A stretch of DNA of 64,000 bases from Acytostelium subglobosum LB1 (lineage: Eukaryota; Evosea; Eumycetozoa; Acytosteliales; Acytosteliaceae): assembly GCF_000787575.1 (NCBI RefSeq), contig NW_012236524.1, positions 124,001-188,000 on the forward strand. The letters run 5' to 3'. This document shows positions 22,401-32,209 of this stretch, one piece after another (within the stretch, counting starts at the first letter, position 1; every line of letters starts with the position of its first letter). Under the pieces are notes generated by a model. That model had not been told where the DNA came from. It saw nothing but the letters and a program-made list of their open reading frames with translations, and searched no databases. The position numbers and the translations under genes were made by a program.

Positions 22401-23985
22401 GAGTGAGTAAAGTGATTGATTGAGTTTGTTTGATAGATGGGGAGGGCATCTAGGACGCATCTGTACCCAATTCAATTGATCAGATCCTTCAACTCTTGCC
22501 CATCCGCATTCTCATCACACCTCACACTCTCCACATTCCACACACAATCAAACGCACTCATACGCATCCAATGGGGAAGGCTTAGCCCGACAGGGCAACA
22601 TCTCCCCTGGATCCCACGTATTATTAGGAGTTGTGTCGCGTCTCCCCGCTACCAACCCTCCACCAACCACGAGAAGCAAAGAGTGGAAGGGTGCTTTGCT
22701 GCCAGCAACGAACACCTTCCCAATATGTCCTCACCGTGCGGTGATCGCATATGCAGAGATGAGGGCAGAGGGCACAACGTGGATGGATGGGTGGATGAAT
22801 GATTACGGTACTTTCTTACTTTTTAGTAAGTGATGACCAATGATCATGTGACGACGGCGTTGTTGTTGGATTAATACCAAGCAAGCAAGTACACCTATAT
22901 TATCTCTCAATCACATACATACACACACAATATATATAACTTGTTGTTGCCATCTCGTTGTAAGTCTACCTTCCTTAAGCATTACCATGACCATTACCAT
23001 AATACACCCTCCTCCTCCACCTCCGATCACTCACTCATTCACTCAATCACTCATACAATAACTCATTCATTCAATCAAACAATCAACTTACTCACTCACT
23101 CAAAGGTGATTGATGCCCCTGTTGTTGTTTGGTTGTACAAACTGGGCTTGTTTAACACTTGTTTGTCATTGCCGCCCTCGACAGTGTGTACCAACAACAC
23201 TTAAACAATCACATCACTCTATAAATATATATTATTACAATACTTATGCAGGCCTGATCAGCGCTGCCATGTATGTCCAAATTACCGATCCAGCTGATAT
23301 CAGTCTGGATCGCACTCACCACACACAACTCCCCATCATCCACAACTCTCTCATCTCTCAATCTCTCATCTGGATTCTGTTAATGGTCATATGATCATAT
23401 ATGGAAGGCCCTTGGAAAGGCCATCTCCAGCCAGCCAACCAACACATCAACATAACAACCACAAACCACAACAACAACAACAAACACATATACCATATCT
23501 ACTTATATATCCAACAACCCTCAATCTTCATTATATATATACTACCCATCGATGCTGAGGATAATGCATCTGGAGTAGTATGATGAGGAGGCGGCGGCGG
23601 CTACGGCGGGCCACCAATTGGCATTCGATCTGTTTCCGCACCACACCATCTACATCCAATCCATCCAGCCAACACACCACACAATCATTCATTCATTCTC
23701 CGCGACACATTCGCAGATGCATCCAAATACAACAACCAGCTGTTGGTTGGTTGGTGCTGCGCTCTACGCATAAATATCTCACTCATTCCTCATTACTCAA
23801 ACCATCAATCAATCAATCAAACTGCCCAATCTTGGAACACAACAACTAACTCCCAATCCAATCCAACCCTTTCTAAACCTACCAGTATAATAATACTTTT
23901 CCAATCAATCAATCAACAACTTATATTCATTCATTCATAAATATCCTGTAATACTACCATACTATACAATCAAATAATCATCACA
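19451..23985. other. 4.5-kb stretch without a recognisable gene
   Basis: Mostly simple CA/CAT/CAATC-rich DNA with poly-T/A runs. Four blocks are richer in GC and less repetitive: about 19504-19790, 20690-20900, 21040-21200 and 22440-22800. Open frames in these blocks run on both strands, have atypical composition and match nothing I know. NN stands at 19802-19803. An AG run lies at 21353-21370. The blocks could be UTR exons of the downstream hydrolase gene, unrecognised ncRNA, or decayed genes. I can support none of these. Confidence 0.4.
23287..23311. repeat. 25-base near-perfect palindrome
   Basis: GATCCAGCTGAT pairs with ATCAGTCTGGATC, leaving one unpaired T. It stands in sequence that is otherwise CA-rich and low in complexity, about 0.7 kb upstream of the hydrolase start. 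It could be a protein-binding palindrome or chance. Confidence 0.5.
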
Positions 23986-25029
23986 ATGGACTACTCAAGA
24001 ATCAACAACTTTATCGTCCTGTTCTGCCTCATTGTCTCGGTGCTGACTGCCACCTCCAGCGCTGAGCCCACCATCAATTATATTGGCGCCAACGACAATG
24101 GTGTCAGCTACTTCCCCGTCTTTGACGGCCTAAAGATGCACATCCGCTGCTACTCCAACCCCAATGCCTCCAAACAACACGGCCCCGCCGCCATCTTTGA
24201 CTCTGGAATGCCATTCAGCTCATTGGCCTTCTCCACAATCATCTCCACAATCCTCCCCGATCTGCCCTCGCTCAATGTCAGCCGTCTCTGCNTTTTTTTG
24301 ACCGTTATGGCTACGGCTGGTCCGATGCCTCGCCATACCCCCTGATGTCCAGTGACACTGTCTACCGTCTGCACGAGTCTCTGCAAATTGCCGCCATCTA
24401 CCCACCATACATCATGGTCGGCTGGTCATGGGGCTCTATCGACGTCCAGAACTTTGTGCTCTCCTACATGGACGAGGTCGTCGGCATGATGACCCTCGAT
24501 GGCACTGACTCTGGCTACGCCTTTGACCCAGCCAACCCACCCACTGCCTCGTACGCCACCGGTCTCGTCGAGAACTTCCTTCAGTTACCCACTGCCGTCC
24601 TCCAGGGCGCCGCCGACGCCGGCCAGATCCCACTGGTGTTTGGCTACTTCCAACCATCTGACAACCTGCCCGCCACCGCCAAGTCTGCCAGCAACCAGTG
24701 GTACGTCACCAGCAAGACCTTGACTACCATCCTGCAGGAGCTCCAGATTATGATCCCAAGCGCCAACGTGCTCAACTCAACCTACATCTCCAAGGGCACC
24801 TCCAAGCCCCTCTCCAACATGCCCTTTGTCGCTCTGACCGCCGATGCCAACGGTGCCGACTGGATCTCACGTCAGAACACCCTCGTGTCGCTCTCATCCA
24901 ACAGCATCCACCTGCATACCAACGCCTCCCACTTTATCCCCTTGGAGGAACCCCGCTGGAGCTGTCAATGCCTTCAAGCAGCTGCTTAACCTCATGTCTA
25001 TCTCGCCACCCGTAGTGCCTCTCTGGTAA
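23986..25029 (+). CDS. Secreted alpha/beta hydrolase, frame broken at two homopolymer sites
   Basis: The start MDYSRINNFIVLFCLIVSVL has a strong signal peptide with likely cleavage after TSSA. The fold follows: AAIFDSGMPFSS, then DRYGYGWSD and the nucleophile elbow VGWSWGS (G-x-S-x-G). A likely acid strand is LDGTDSG and a late His is NASHFIP. The protein is about 345 residues and ends MSISPPVVPLW. Two frame breaks occur: an N plus seven T at 24292-24299, just before DRYGYG, and a CCCC run at 24951-24954 in PLEEP. Both lie in homopolymers, and coding quality is high on either side, so sequencing or assembly error is more likely than a dead gene. Substrate unknown; esterase or peptidase activity is possible. 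Confidence 0.8.
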
Positions 25030-25551
25030 ACCAAACCAACCAGTGTATATTTATATTATATAGATAGATAGTTCGATGTTTTAGTGCGACGACGCCCCTT
25101 CCTCCCTCCTTCCCTCCTTCCCTCCCTACCTCCCTCCCTCCCTCAACTTCCATCCCTCGACGATGAATAAATAGAGCGAGACACACTCTTTCCTGTGTGT
25201 CTAGACACACAGCCTTGTAGGAACAATCATCATCTTGTCCCAATGCTTGTCCATACCCTTACTAACCCTCATCCCCAATGACTGACGACTACTGTTGTGT
25301 TGCGGGCTTGTGTGGCAGCATAAATTATTAGGGAAAGGATGGACTGATCAGGTCTCTCTTTATGTGATTCAACCAAAGTGTAGGGACGTACATCAATCCA
25401 ATCTTGTATCCATTGCGGTATATATATGTACAGCTATAAGGTAAGGGAAGGGGGAGGATATGGGAAGGGGAAGGGGAGGGTATGTATGCAGAAGATGGGG
25501 AGGATGCAGTCCTCTCATCTAATCGTTGGACTAGTTAAAGTCCAGTCCAAT
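25030..25551. other. Intergenic region between convergent genes with pyrimidine and purine tracts
   Basis: A C/T-only tract at about 25093-25146 (CCTTCCTCCCTCC repeated) and a G/A-rich tract at about 25438-25483 (GGGAAGGGGAAGGGGAGGG) lie 290 bp apart. They are roughly complementary, so a transcript through both could fold back. No gene is seen between them. Confidence 0.55.
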
Positions 25552-26679
25552 CTATGGCTGGCCTAGTAGTGGCCGACGTTCTTCCTTGGCGCCAATGGCT
25601 ATTTGTGGGTTGATGACAAAGATGTGATCGGACTCCTCCTCGTGCTTGGGCGGCTTGAGCAGCAGATTGATGCCGCAGAAGATCAGCATGAACTCGCCCA
25701 CGTACAACGGAATGAACATCTCTGTGTATTGAATCGCCAGCTGGCCCTCTAGCTTGAGTGCTAGCAGGACCTTGAAGGTGATCGAGCAGAAGATGAGTAT
25801 GAGTAGCGAGGACAGCTGGAAGATGGAGAAGCTCGAGTTCTCGCGCGAGCCCAAGCTGAACAACAGTAGGAAGAAGGAGAAGCACGCCGCAATGCCATCG
25901 GCCGTGTAGAGCGGGATGAAGCAGATTGACCAAGTGAGATCGGGGTGCACGCCGTGATAGCGCATCGCAATCATGATGACACTGGGCGTCAGCGCCAGGC
26001 CGATCAGGAACATGGGCATGCCACCCACGATGTACTTGGTCTTGCGTTGCGGCCTGTCGTCGTTCATGTGCAAGCCGCGGACGAAAGAGTAGAGGCCGCC
26101 CAGCAGCGTCGTGAAACTGAGCACGAGGATGGGCGCCACCATGATGACGGGCGACAGCGTGCTATACTGCAGATGGATGATGACAAAGAAGGCAAACACT
26201 GTCGACGAGATCACCCAGATGTTCCAGGTGAAGCGGATGATCCACGACACGTAGTTGGAGAGCGCACGCGACGACGTGATCAGGAACGCAATGAGCAAGA
26301 TGGCAAACATCGGCATGTAGATGTACCACCACGACCAGTGGATGTAGCCGTCCAGCTGCAGGCCGTACAGGATGTTGAATGTGAGCGCCAAGAAGCTGAC
26401 GCCCTGGAACAGCATGCCGACCTTGCGCCAGAACTTCTCGAGGCTCTTCTTTTTGAACTCGCGCTCGATGCTCTGTGGCGACTGTATATCGTGCAGCATT
26501 TGTGCGCGCATCGAGCTGTTGCGGCTGCTGCGGTTGCTGTTGCTGGTCAGCTCGTCTGACGACTGGGGGAAGGGCAGCGGAGGGCGCGCATAGTCTGCCC
26601 CCTCCAGCTGTTGTGCTTGGACGTAGTCCACATTGTCAGAGTCTGCTGGTAGATCCAAGATGTTGTCAGACGCTGACAT
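25552..26679 (-). CDS. TMEM185-like multi-pass membrane protein
   Basis: Single exon, 375 residues. A hydrophilic N-terminus of about 90 residues precedes roughly nine or ten hydrophobic segments. Two internal copies of the family signature, YGLQLDGYIHWSWWYIYMP (about 105-125) and LLALKLEGQLAIQYTEMFIP (about 315-335), match the ALRLDxxIxW..xxPLW repeats of human TMEM185 (the FAM11/Fragile-X-F family). It ends RRPLLGQP in the cytosol or lumen. The family is widespread but functionally poorly known. An ATG at 26679 is the only good start. It converges on the hydrolase gene. Confidence 0.8.
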   Translation of the reverse strand: MSASDNILDLPADSDNVDYVQAQQLEGADYARPPLPFPQSSDELTSNSNRSSRNSSMRAQMLHDIQSPQSIEREFKKKSLEKFWRKVGMLFQGVSFLALTFNILYGLQLDGYIHWSWWYIYMPMFAILLIAFLITSSRALSNYVSWIIRFTWNIWVISSTVFAFFVIIHLQYSTLSPVIMVAPILVLSFTTLLGGLYSFVRGLHMNDDRPQRKTKYIVGGMPMFLIGLALTPSVIMIAMRYHGVHPDLTWSICFIPLYTADGIAACFSFFLLLFSLGSRENSSFSIFQLSSLLILIFCSITFKVLLALKLEGQLAIQYTEMFIPLYVGEFMLIFCGINLLLKPPKHEEESDHIFVINPQIAIGAKEERRPLLGQP

Positions 26680-28484
26680 GCTGCTTGCTTGTTTGAACTA
26701 TATATATCACCTACTTGACTTGCGAGGTGATTGATCTGATTTGTTTGAGTGTTGAGTTGAGCTTAAATAGTTGTTGACGTGGATGATGACGAAGATGATG
26801 GATTGAAGTGTAGATGAATGAAGTGATGTGATTCGTGATGACCTGTGAATGCAGTATGTATGTGTTGGTTGATTGGTTGATTGAATGAACAAATGAGTGA
26901 GTGAGTTGAGTTGAGGGGAATGAAGGGGAGTGAAGGTTAGATTGGGTGACGTAGGCATGCGAGTCGAGCCATCATTCACATCGATCAAACATATGATTGA
27001 TTGATTCGATTGATTTGAATGATTGGTTGACCGTGATTCATTGGTTGGTGGAGCGGTACCTACCTTGGTAATGGGATCAACACATTGAATTGGGGGGGTT
27101 GTATTACTTAATAGTGATGAGAATATACGAGATAAAGATTGATTGGTTGGTTGACTGACTGACTGATTGACTGACGTTGATTGGTCACTTGAGAGGTTCT
27201 AAGACAGGAGAATGGATGTGTGCGTTGGGGGTTGGGTTGGGTTGGATGGTAGATAGAAAGATGGATGTCCTTCCCGAGTCTAGACTTGGTCTCTGCACAC
27301 TCACTCACTCAGACCGGTAGGATACTATTATACTATTCTCAAACTACTACTATGATGGCCTGTACTCTATCTTTCAAATAGGAGATGTTCTTGGTTTGTT
27401 TGGAAAAGAATGGTTCGCTGAGCCCTCTGACTTGTGTGTGTTGGTGATTGTGTGTGTGTGTGTTCTGGTCTTGAGCTTTATCATTTCAATCAGATCTTTA
27501 TTCATTCATTTGATCATTCATCCATACCCCTCACTTACACTAATCACATATTCTACCTTGAGGGTCTTTAGGTGGCAACCAGTTTTTGGTTATTTCTGGT
27601 GATGGTGATGGGCCGCCATTCCTAGTGATCCAGGCGCTCGTATTAGGATTGGTCAGCATTGTGTGTTATGCTTCATACAAATGCCCCTCATTTGCATTTG
27701 CATCACCTGGGTATCAATCCCGAAACTATGAGGCTCTTTCAAAAAGTTGATCACTCGCAAAATTTCTAAAGATATTTCCACTGATGATGAAGTTGGAAAT
27801 GAACTTTTGGCTACTCATCCTTGAATGATTGTGATTCGAAAGTTCTCGTCATCGGGTTGAACAGATAATGCAGTTTAAGACTACCCAGTGCACTCGACAT
27901 AAACACCAGGACATTGTTCGTGTTCGGAGTTTGGTACATATATATCACATCTTCCCCAGACATAAGAACATCTAGATGATTTTACACCAGGCATTCATAC
28001 TTCAAGTTCATCGGTACCGATTCAACCACCGATCGACTCACGATGACAATGAACTATTATGTCTTTGACTCTGTCTATCAATCATTGTAGTATCTAATCT
28101 AAACTATTGGTTTGTAGTTTGTTGTTGACATGTAGTTATAACAAAAGTTGTGTATTAATAATTTTATACTTCTACTTGTTTGATAAATAGAATTGGTTGA
28201 ATATGATGAGTGAATTGATGAATGAATGACCACCTTGTCTTTGAATCCCAAGGCTAGGATCATTATGCACACAACAAAGCGAATTGGTAAGTTTGAGAAT
28301 CCAAGTTGTGTTGGTGTGTGTGTGAGTGTGAGTCACTCAAAGTGTCATCCATTTATCATTCACAATTATCTCTCTCTTATTCATTACTTGTACATACATA
28401 CATACTATACAATATTCATTCACATACATATTACATTACATATATACATACATACATTATAAATATTAGTAGTTTAGTTTTATA
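26680..28484. other. 1.8-kb intergenic stretch
   Basis: AT-rich DNA with TTGATTGG repeats on the left, a few low-quality open frames, and one coding-like relic (27811..28053, separate entry). An AT-rich promoter region lies just before the PH-domain gene, with CATACATA repeats at 28395-28460. No intact gene is recognised. Confidence 0.45.
27811..28053 (-). pseudogene. Coding-like relic of unknown family
   Basis: The minus strand reads FIVIVSRSVVESVPMNLKYE, one in-frame TAA, then VLMSGEDVIYMYQTPNTNN ... GSLKLHYLFNPMTRTFESQS before TAG. The composition looks like real protein (strand-forming segments, NPMTRTF similar in feel to kelch blades such as SPMTNTW), but no known family is certain. One internal stop and no start suggest a dead fragment. 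Confidence 0.3.
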
Positions 28485-30700
28485 ATGCAATATAACTACA
28501 ATAACAATTCAACATCACTGGATAGTTACAACAACAACAATAACAACAATAACAATAATAGCAACAATAATGCTCACTCAAACGTGATATTCTATCCAAG
28601 TCTACAACAGACACAACAACAACAACAGCAACAGCAACAGCAACAACCTACACAACAACTTAATGAGTCAAATGATGTAAGTATAGAAACATGCTATACT
28701 CTCTAGAGTTGATACTAATTAGAGTTGTTTATCGATATTATTATTACAATCAGCTACACTACGAAGGATGGCTACAAAAGAAGGGCGAGATGGGTGTTGT
28801 GCTCACATGGAAGAAGCGATACTTTGTAGCCGATATGGAATCAATCAAATACTTTACAGAGGTCACTTGCAACAATCTAAAGGGTATCATTCTATGGGAG
28901 CACATTGTCAGCATCAAAGCATCAGCATTTGCCGTGTGGAATGATAATCGTTACTTTGAAATACATACCGTATGTATACAACAACAACCTATGATGGCTA
29001 TCCAAACACACTCTTAACATCCATCCTTTAACAAACAAACAGAATAGAGCAAGGACATATTATCTCTTTGCAGATGACCAAGCAACATCATCAAGATGGA
29101 TAGAAGCATTGACTAGAATCAACACTGCATACACTGCTCATTTGAAGGCATTGGAGCAACATGAGCAGCAACAAAAGAAACAACAACAGGAGCAATTGTT
29201 GCAGCAACAACAGTATCAGGAGCAACAGGAGCAGTTTGAGCAATACTCCCAAAAGACCTTCAACTCACCCTACAAGGACTATCTCAACTTTGTTCAACGC
29301 CAAGGCTATTCACATTATGGAGCGATGGATGACTCTTCAGACATCATGTCACAACATCATCAACATCATCACTCGTCAGCACAAGTTGACTCTGTTTTCA
29401 ACGTTCCAGCACGTCCACCTGAGCCCCTTAGGACATTGACACATGAGCGCATCAAGGCCATCCTACCATCTGAGGGCAAGGACCTAGAGATATACTATCA
29501 GTCCACCACACACTTTGCCAGCGTCTTGACCTACAAGAGTCAAGACTTTTATTTGCTTGCCGCCTACCTTGTCATCTCAACATTGGACTGGGACAACAAG
29601 AAGACACAGACATTGCCAGGTGTCATCCCCTATGAGAGTGACATTGAGTATCCATACTTTGCCTACTCAATCCAACTAATTAGAACTGTATGTTTATCGT
29701 AGCGTAGTTGTCAATGAGTGTGACATTGGTTCTAACATTACAACAACAAAATATAAACAGGAGATACTAAACAGATGGAAACTCAATGGACCAACATACA
29801 TCACACAGATTGACACATTTGTCNAAGAAGAAGAGACAAAACTATTTGATGATACTAGAGAATGAGGACATGGAGACATTTGTCAACAGGAACCTGTTAC
29901 TCTTGAACTATGTACTCCAGTACACTGTCGTTGGTCATAAGTTGGCAGTGATTGAAGACTCACTGCTTGTACTGGTCGATAGATTCCTCGAGAGATTCGA
30001 GTCACTCTCATCAATTGTTCATAGTGCATTCCTACTTGAGGAGTTGTCCAAATGTGAGCCAGTCAGCAACATGACACAGTCTGACATTGCATTGTTGAAA
30101 TCATTCACTCAATCCTATCTATTGTATCAAGTATGTATTTTTGACCAACTAATGTATATACACAATCATCATCCAGTTATTCTTACTTACATTCATTCAT
30201 TTATTTGTTACAACAGAAACTACATGGAGAGAATAAGAACAACAGTAGGTTCAGAATGGACCCAACTATCAAACAGAAGTATGAAGGCGTCAGCCATCAG
30301 TTCTCTTTGGCACTCAATAGTCACCCTGTTCTGGCACCATTTGCAGGGTAAGTTGGAATGATTGATGTCATGTCACTCAGTTTTTAACTTTTGATCATTC
30401 ATAAACAGTCAAATCCAAAGAACAGTTGTAAAGATATTCATTATTTGGAGCAAGAACCTTCCACTCTGCGAAACAACCTCAACGTTGGATGTATCTATAT
30501 ATAGGAACTACAAGGTATTCATCAGAATACTAAGCAAACTAGATCCAAACCTATTCCAACAGTTGTACAACTCTGTAAATTCAGCCAAGGACACACTCTA
30601 CAGTCACATTGAAAGACAGATAGGTAATTTCGAGGTGAATACCTTTGATGTGTCCTCTTTGGAGGCTATCCAACCAACAAACATTAGTCCTACCAAATAA
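28485..30700 (+). CDS. PH-domain protein with large conserved-looking helical C-terminus
   Basis: Six exons (28485..28676, 28754..28969, 29043..29687, 29761..30130, 30217..30347, 30409..30700) give about 614 residues if the single N at 29824 is ignored; with it the frame breaks after TQIDTFV. The N-terminus is Asn/Gln-rich. A pleckstrin homology domain spans about 65-165 (YEGWLQKKGEMGVVLTWKKR, YFVADMESIKYFTE, RARTYYLFADD, SSRWIEAL with the invariant Trp), so it likely binds phosphoinositides or proteins at membranes. A Gln-rich coiled stretch follows, then a helical region (LTHERIKAILPSEGKDLEIY to FEVNTFDVSSLEAIQ) that I cannot assign. Splice sites GTATGT/GTAAGT and CAG are clean. Confidence 0.85.
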
Positions 30701-30826
30701 ATATTGTGTGTTTTTTTAGATTACAATAATTAAAAAAATTGAACCCGAGTTGAAACCCCCGGAAAAATATAATAAGTCATATGCCCAATCTCATGGCATT
30801 CTTAGGAAAGTGGTTAAATCCGCCAG

Positions 30827-30926
30827 NNNNNNNNNNNNNNNNNNNNNNNNNNNNNNNNNNNNNNNNNNNNNNNNNNNNNNNNNNNNNNNNNNNNNNNNNN
30901 NNNNNNNNNNNNNNNNNNNNNNNNNN
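30827..30926. other. Assembly gap of exactly 100 N
   Basis: Run of 100 N, the conventional placeholder for a scaffold gap of unknown size. The left flank (30701-30826) has no recognised gene. The right flank enters the middle of a minus-strand reading frame. Confidence 0.98.
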
Positions 30927-31198
30927 TTGAGCGTAGTCCGGAGGTCCCTGACTAACTCCACATTGTCGTCGAGAAGCTTGGCCTCACGGGCACGAGAGGC
31001 GCGATATTTCTCCGACGTGCGCTGCGCCTTCTCCTCCATGCGATCATGTCTATCCTTGCATTTGCGCAATGCCTCGAGCTCGATCGCCATTTCACCATTG
31101 ACGGTCTCGAGTTCGCAGTATCTCTTGACGAGGTCGCCATGACTTAATGAGCTAATTTTTTTGACGTAGTCGTCTGATGAATTCTTGTATGAGGACAT
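30927..31198 (-). CDS. Coiled-coil protein, N-terminal part only (runs into the gap)
   Basis: Starts MSSYKNSSDDYVKKISSLSH at 31198 and continues as charged helix (LVKRYCELETVNGEMAIELE, KDRHDRMEEKAQRTSEKYRA, AKLLDDNVELVRDLRTTL) into the gap. Heptad-like spacing suggests a coiled coil. About 90 residues are visible and no family is recognised. It lies next to direct repeats and a gap, so it may belong to a repeated locus. Confidence 0.5.
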
Positions 31199-31332
31199 AG
31201 AATGAATGTACAGAGTACAGCTGTGATTGTCCTGGCCAGGAACTTAAAGCAATACGCTGTAGAGTGATTAAACTAAACTAAAAGAAAAAAGTTTAATATA
31301 AAGAGATGTACTCTTAATATTATTGAACGTTC

Positions 31333-31386
31333 ACTTGAGAGTATGACAGTTAGTAACTGAAGACCCACTGTCTATGAATGAACGAA
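31333..31386 (+). repeat. 54-bp direct repeat, copy 1
   Basis: CTTGAGAGTATGACAGTTAG and the following 34 bases recur exactly at 31447..31500; copies start 114 bp apart. They lie just upstream of the truncated coiled-coil gene and the gap. A local duplication or the ends of a small element would both fit. Confidence 0.9.
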
Positions 31387-31446
31387 TCATATAAACTTAT
31401 TTATTTATATAATTAATGATTGATTGCGTGTAACAAGAGGACATAC

Positions 31447-31500
31447 CTTGAGAGTATGACAGTTAGTAACTGAAGACCCACTGTCTATGAATGAACGAAT
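31447..31500 (+). repeat. 54-bp direct repeat, copy 2
   Basis: Exact second copy of 31333..31386. The sequence diverges at once outside the 54 bases on both sides (AC versus TAC before, CATA versus GAAG after). Confidence 0.9.
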
Positions 31501-31825
31501 GAAGTGATTGAGTGCGCGAAGCGACATCAAAACACTTTGGAAAACGAATCATTCGACTCTGGAAGTTCCTCATGTTAAAAAGGAGTTGGCACTTGTGATT
31601 TTAGACACCCCAACAGGGCACAGATGGATACTGAGGAAGGAAACGCCTGCGGCGCGATTGACTTGGTCCAAGGCACTCTGATCTGTCCACTTGTCTCAGC
31701 ATCAAGGTGGCATCTGGCGCCTCGAGGCAGAGCAGGCTCGCAACTCCGGCGAGCGAAGGAGGATCATAGTGGTCTGAGCTGATCATGCTGTGTCGGCTCT
31801 GGAAGAGCCCTGTAAATTCCAGGAC

Positions 31826-32143
31826 ATGATATCCAATGAGGTTATCAAAGTCAGAGAATGGAATATCAAAGCACTGGACATCTCCACGAAGTCTCGTCGC
31901 CCCCGCCTTCCATTCATCCACCTCATGGCAATCATTGTCAACTACCTCTGGCACTACATCGCCAACCACCTCTTTGGCGACAAGGAGGCCCCGATGGCCA
32001 AGCTCAGCATGGTGTGCATCACCTCCTTCAAGTCCCTCCAGAAGAGGACTTGTGACACAAAACATAAATCGAAGGAACAACACAAGTTGCTCCTATTTAA
32101 TACATATTTACTACATACATGTGGTTTGTTTGATGTTGTCTAA
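31826..32143 (+). pseudogene. F-box-like N-terminal fragment
   Basis: The frame starting MISNEVIKVREWNIKALDIS contains LPFIHLMAIIVNYLWHYIAN and later KLSMVCITSFKSLQKR. This is the LP...I..YL...L..VC..F..L pattern of the F-box-like N-termini common in dictyostelid families. The rest (KHKSKEQHKLLLFNTYLL) is not coding-like and no downstream domain follows. A gene fragment is the best reading; an unspliced first exon is possible. Confidence 0.35.
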
Positions 32144-32209
32144 TCAATGGCATCTGAGTTAGACTTGTGAACTCTCCGTACCATCATCCCTTCCATTGGG
32201 TCTGACTGA

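Noticed and set aside
22437-22802. 121-codon frame MGRASRTHLYPIQLI...
   Set aside because: Low-complexity origin of many codons, overlapping alternative frame of similar quality, no motif.
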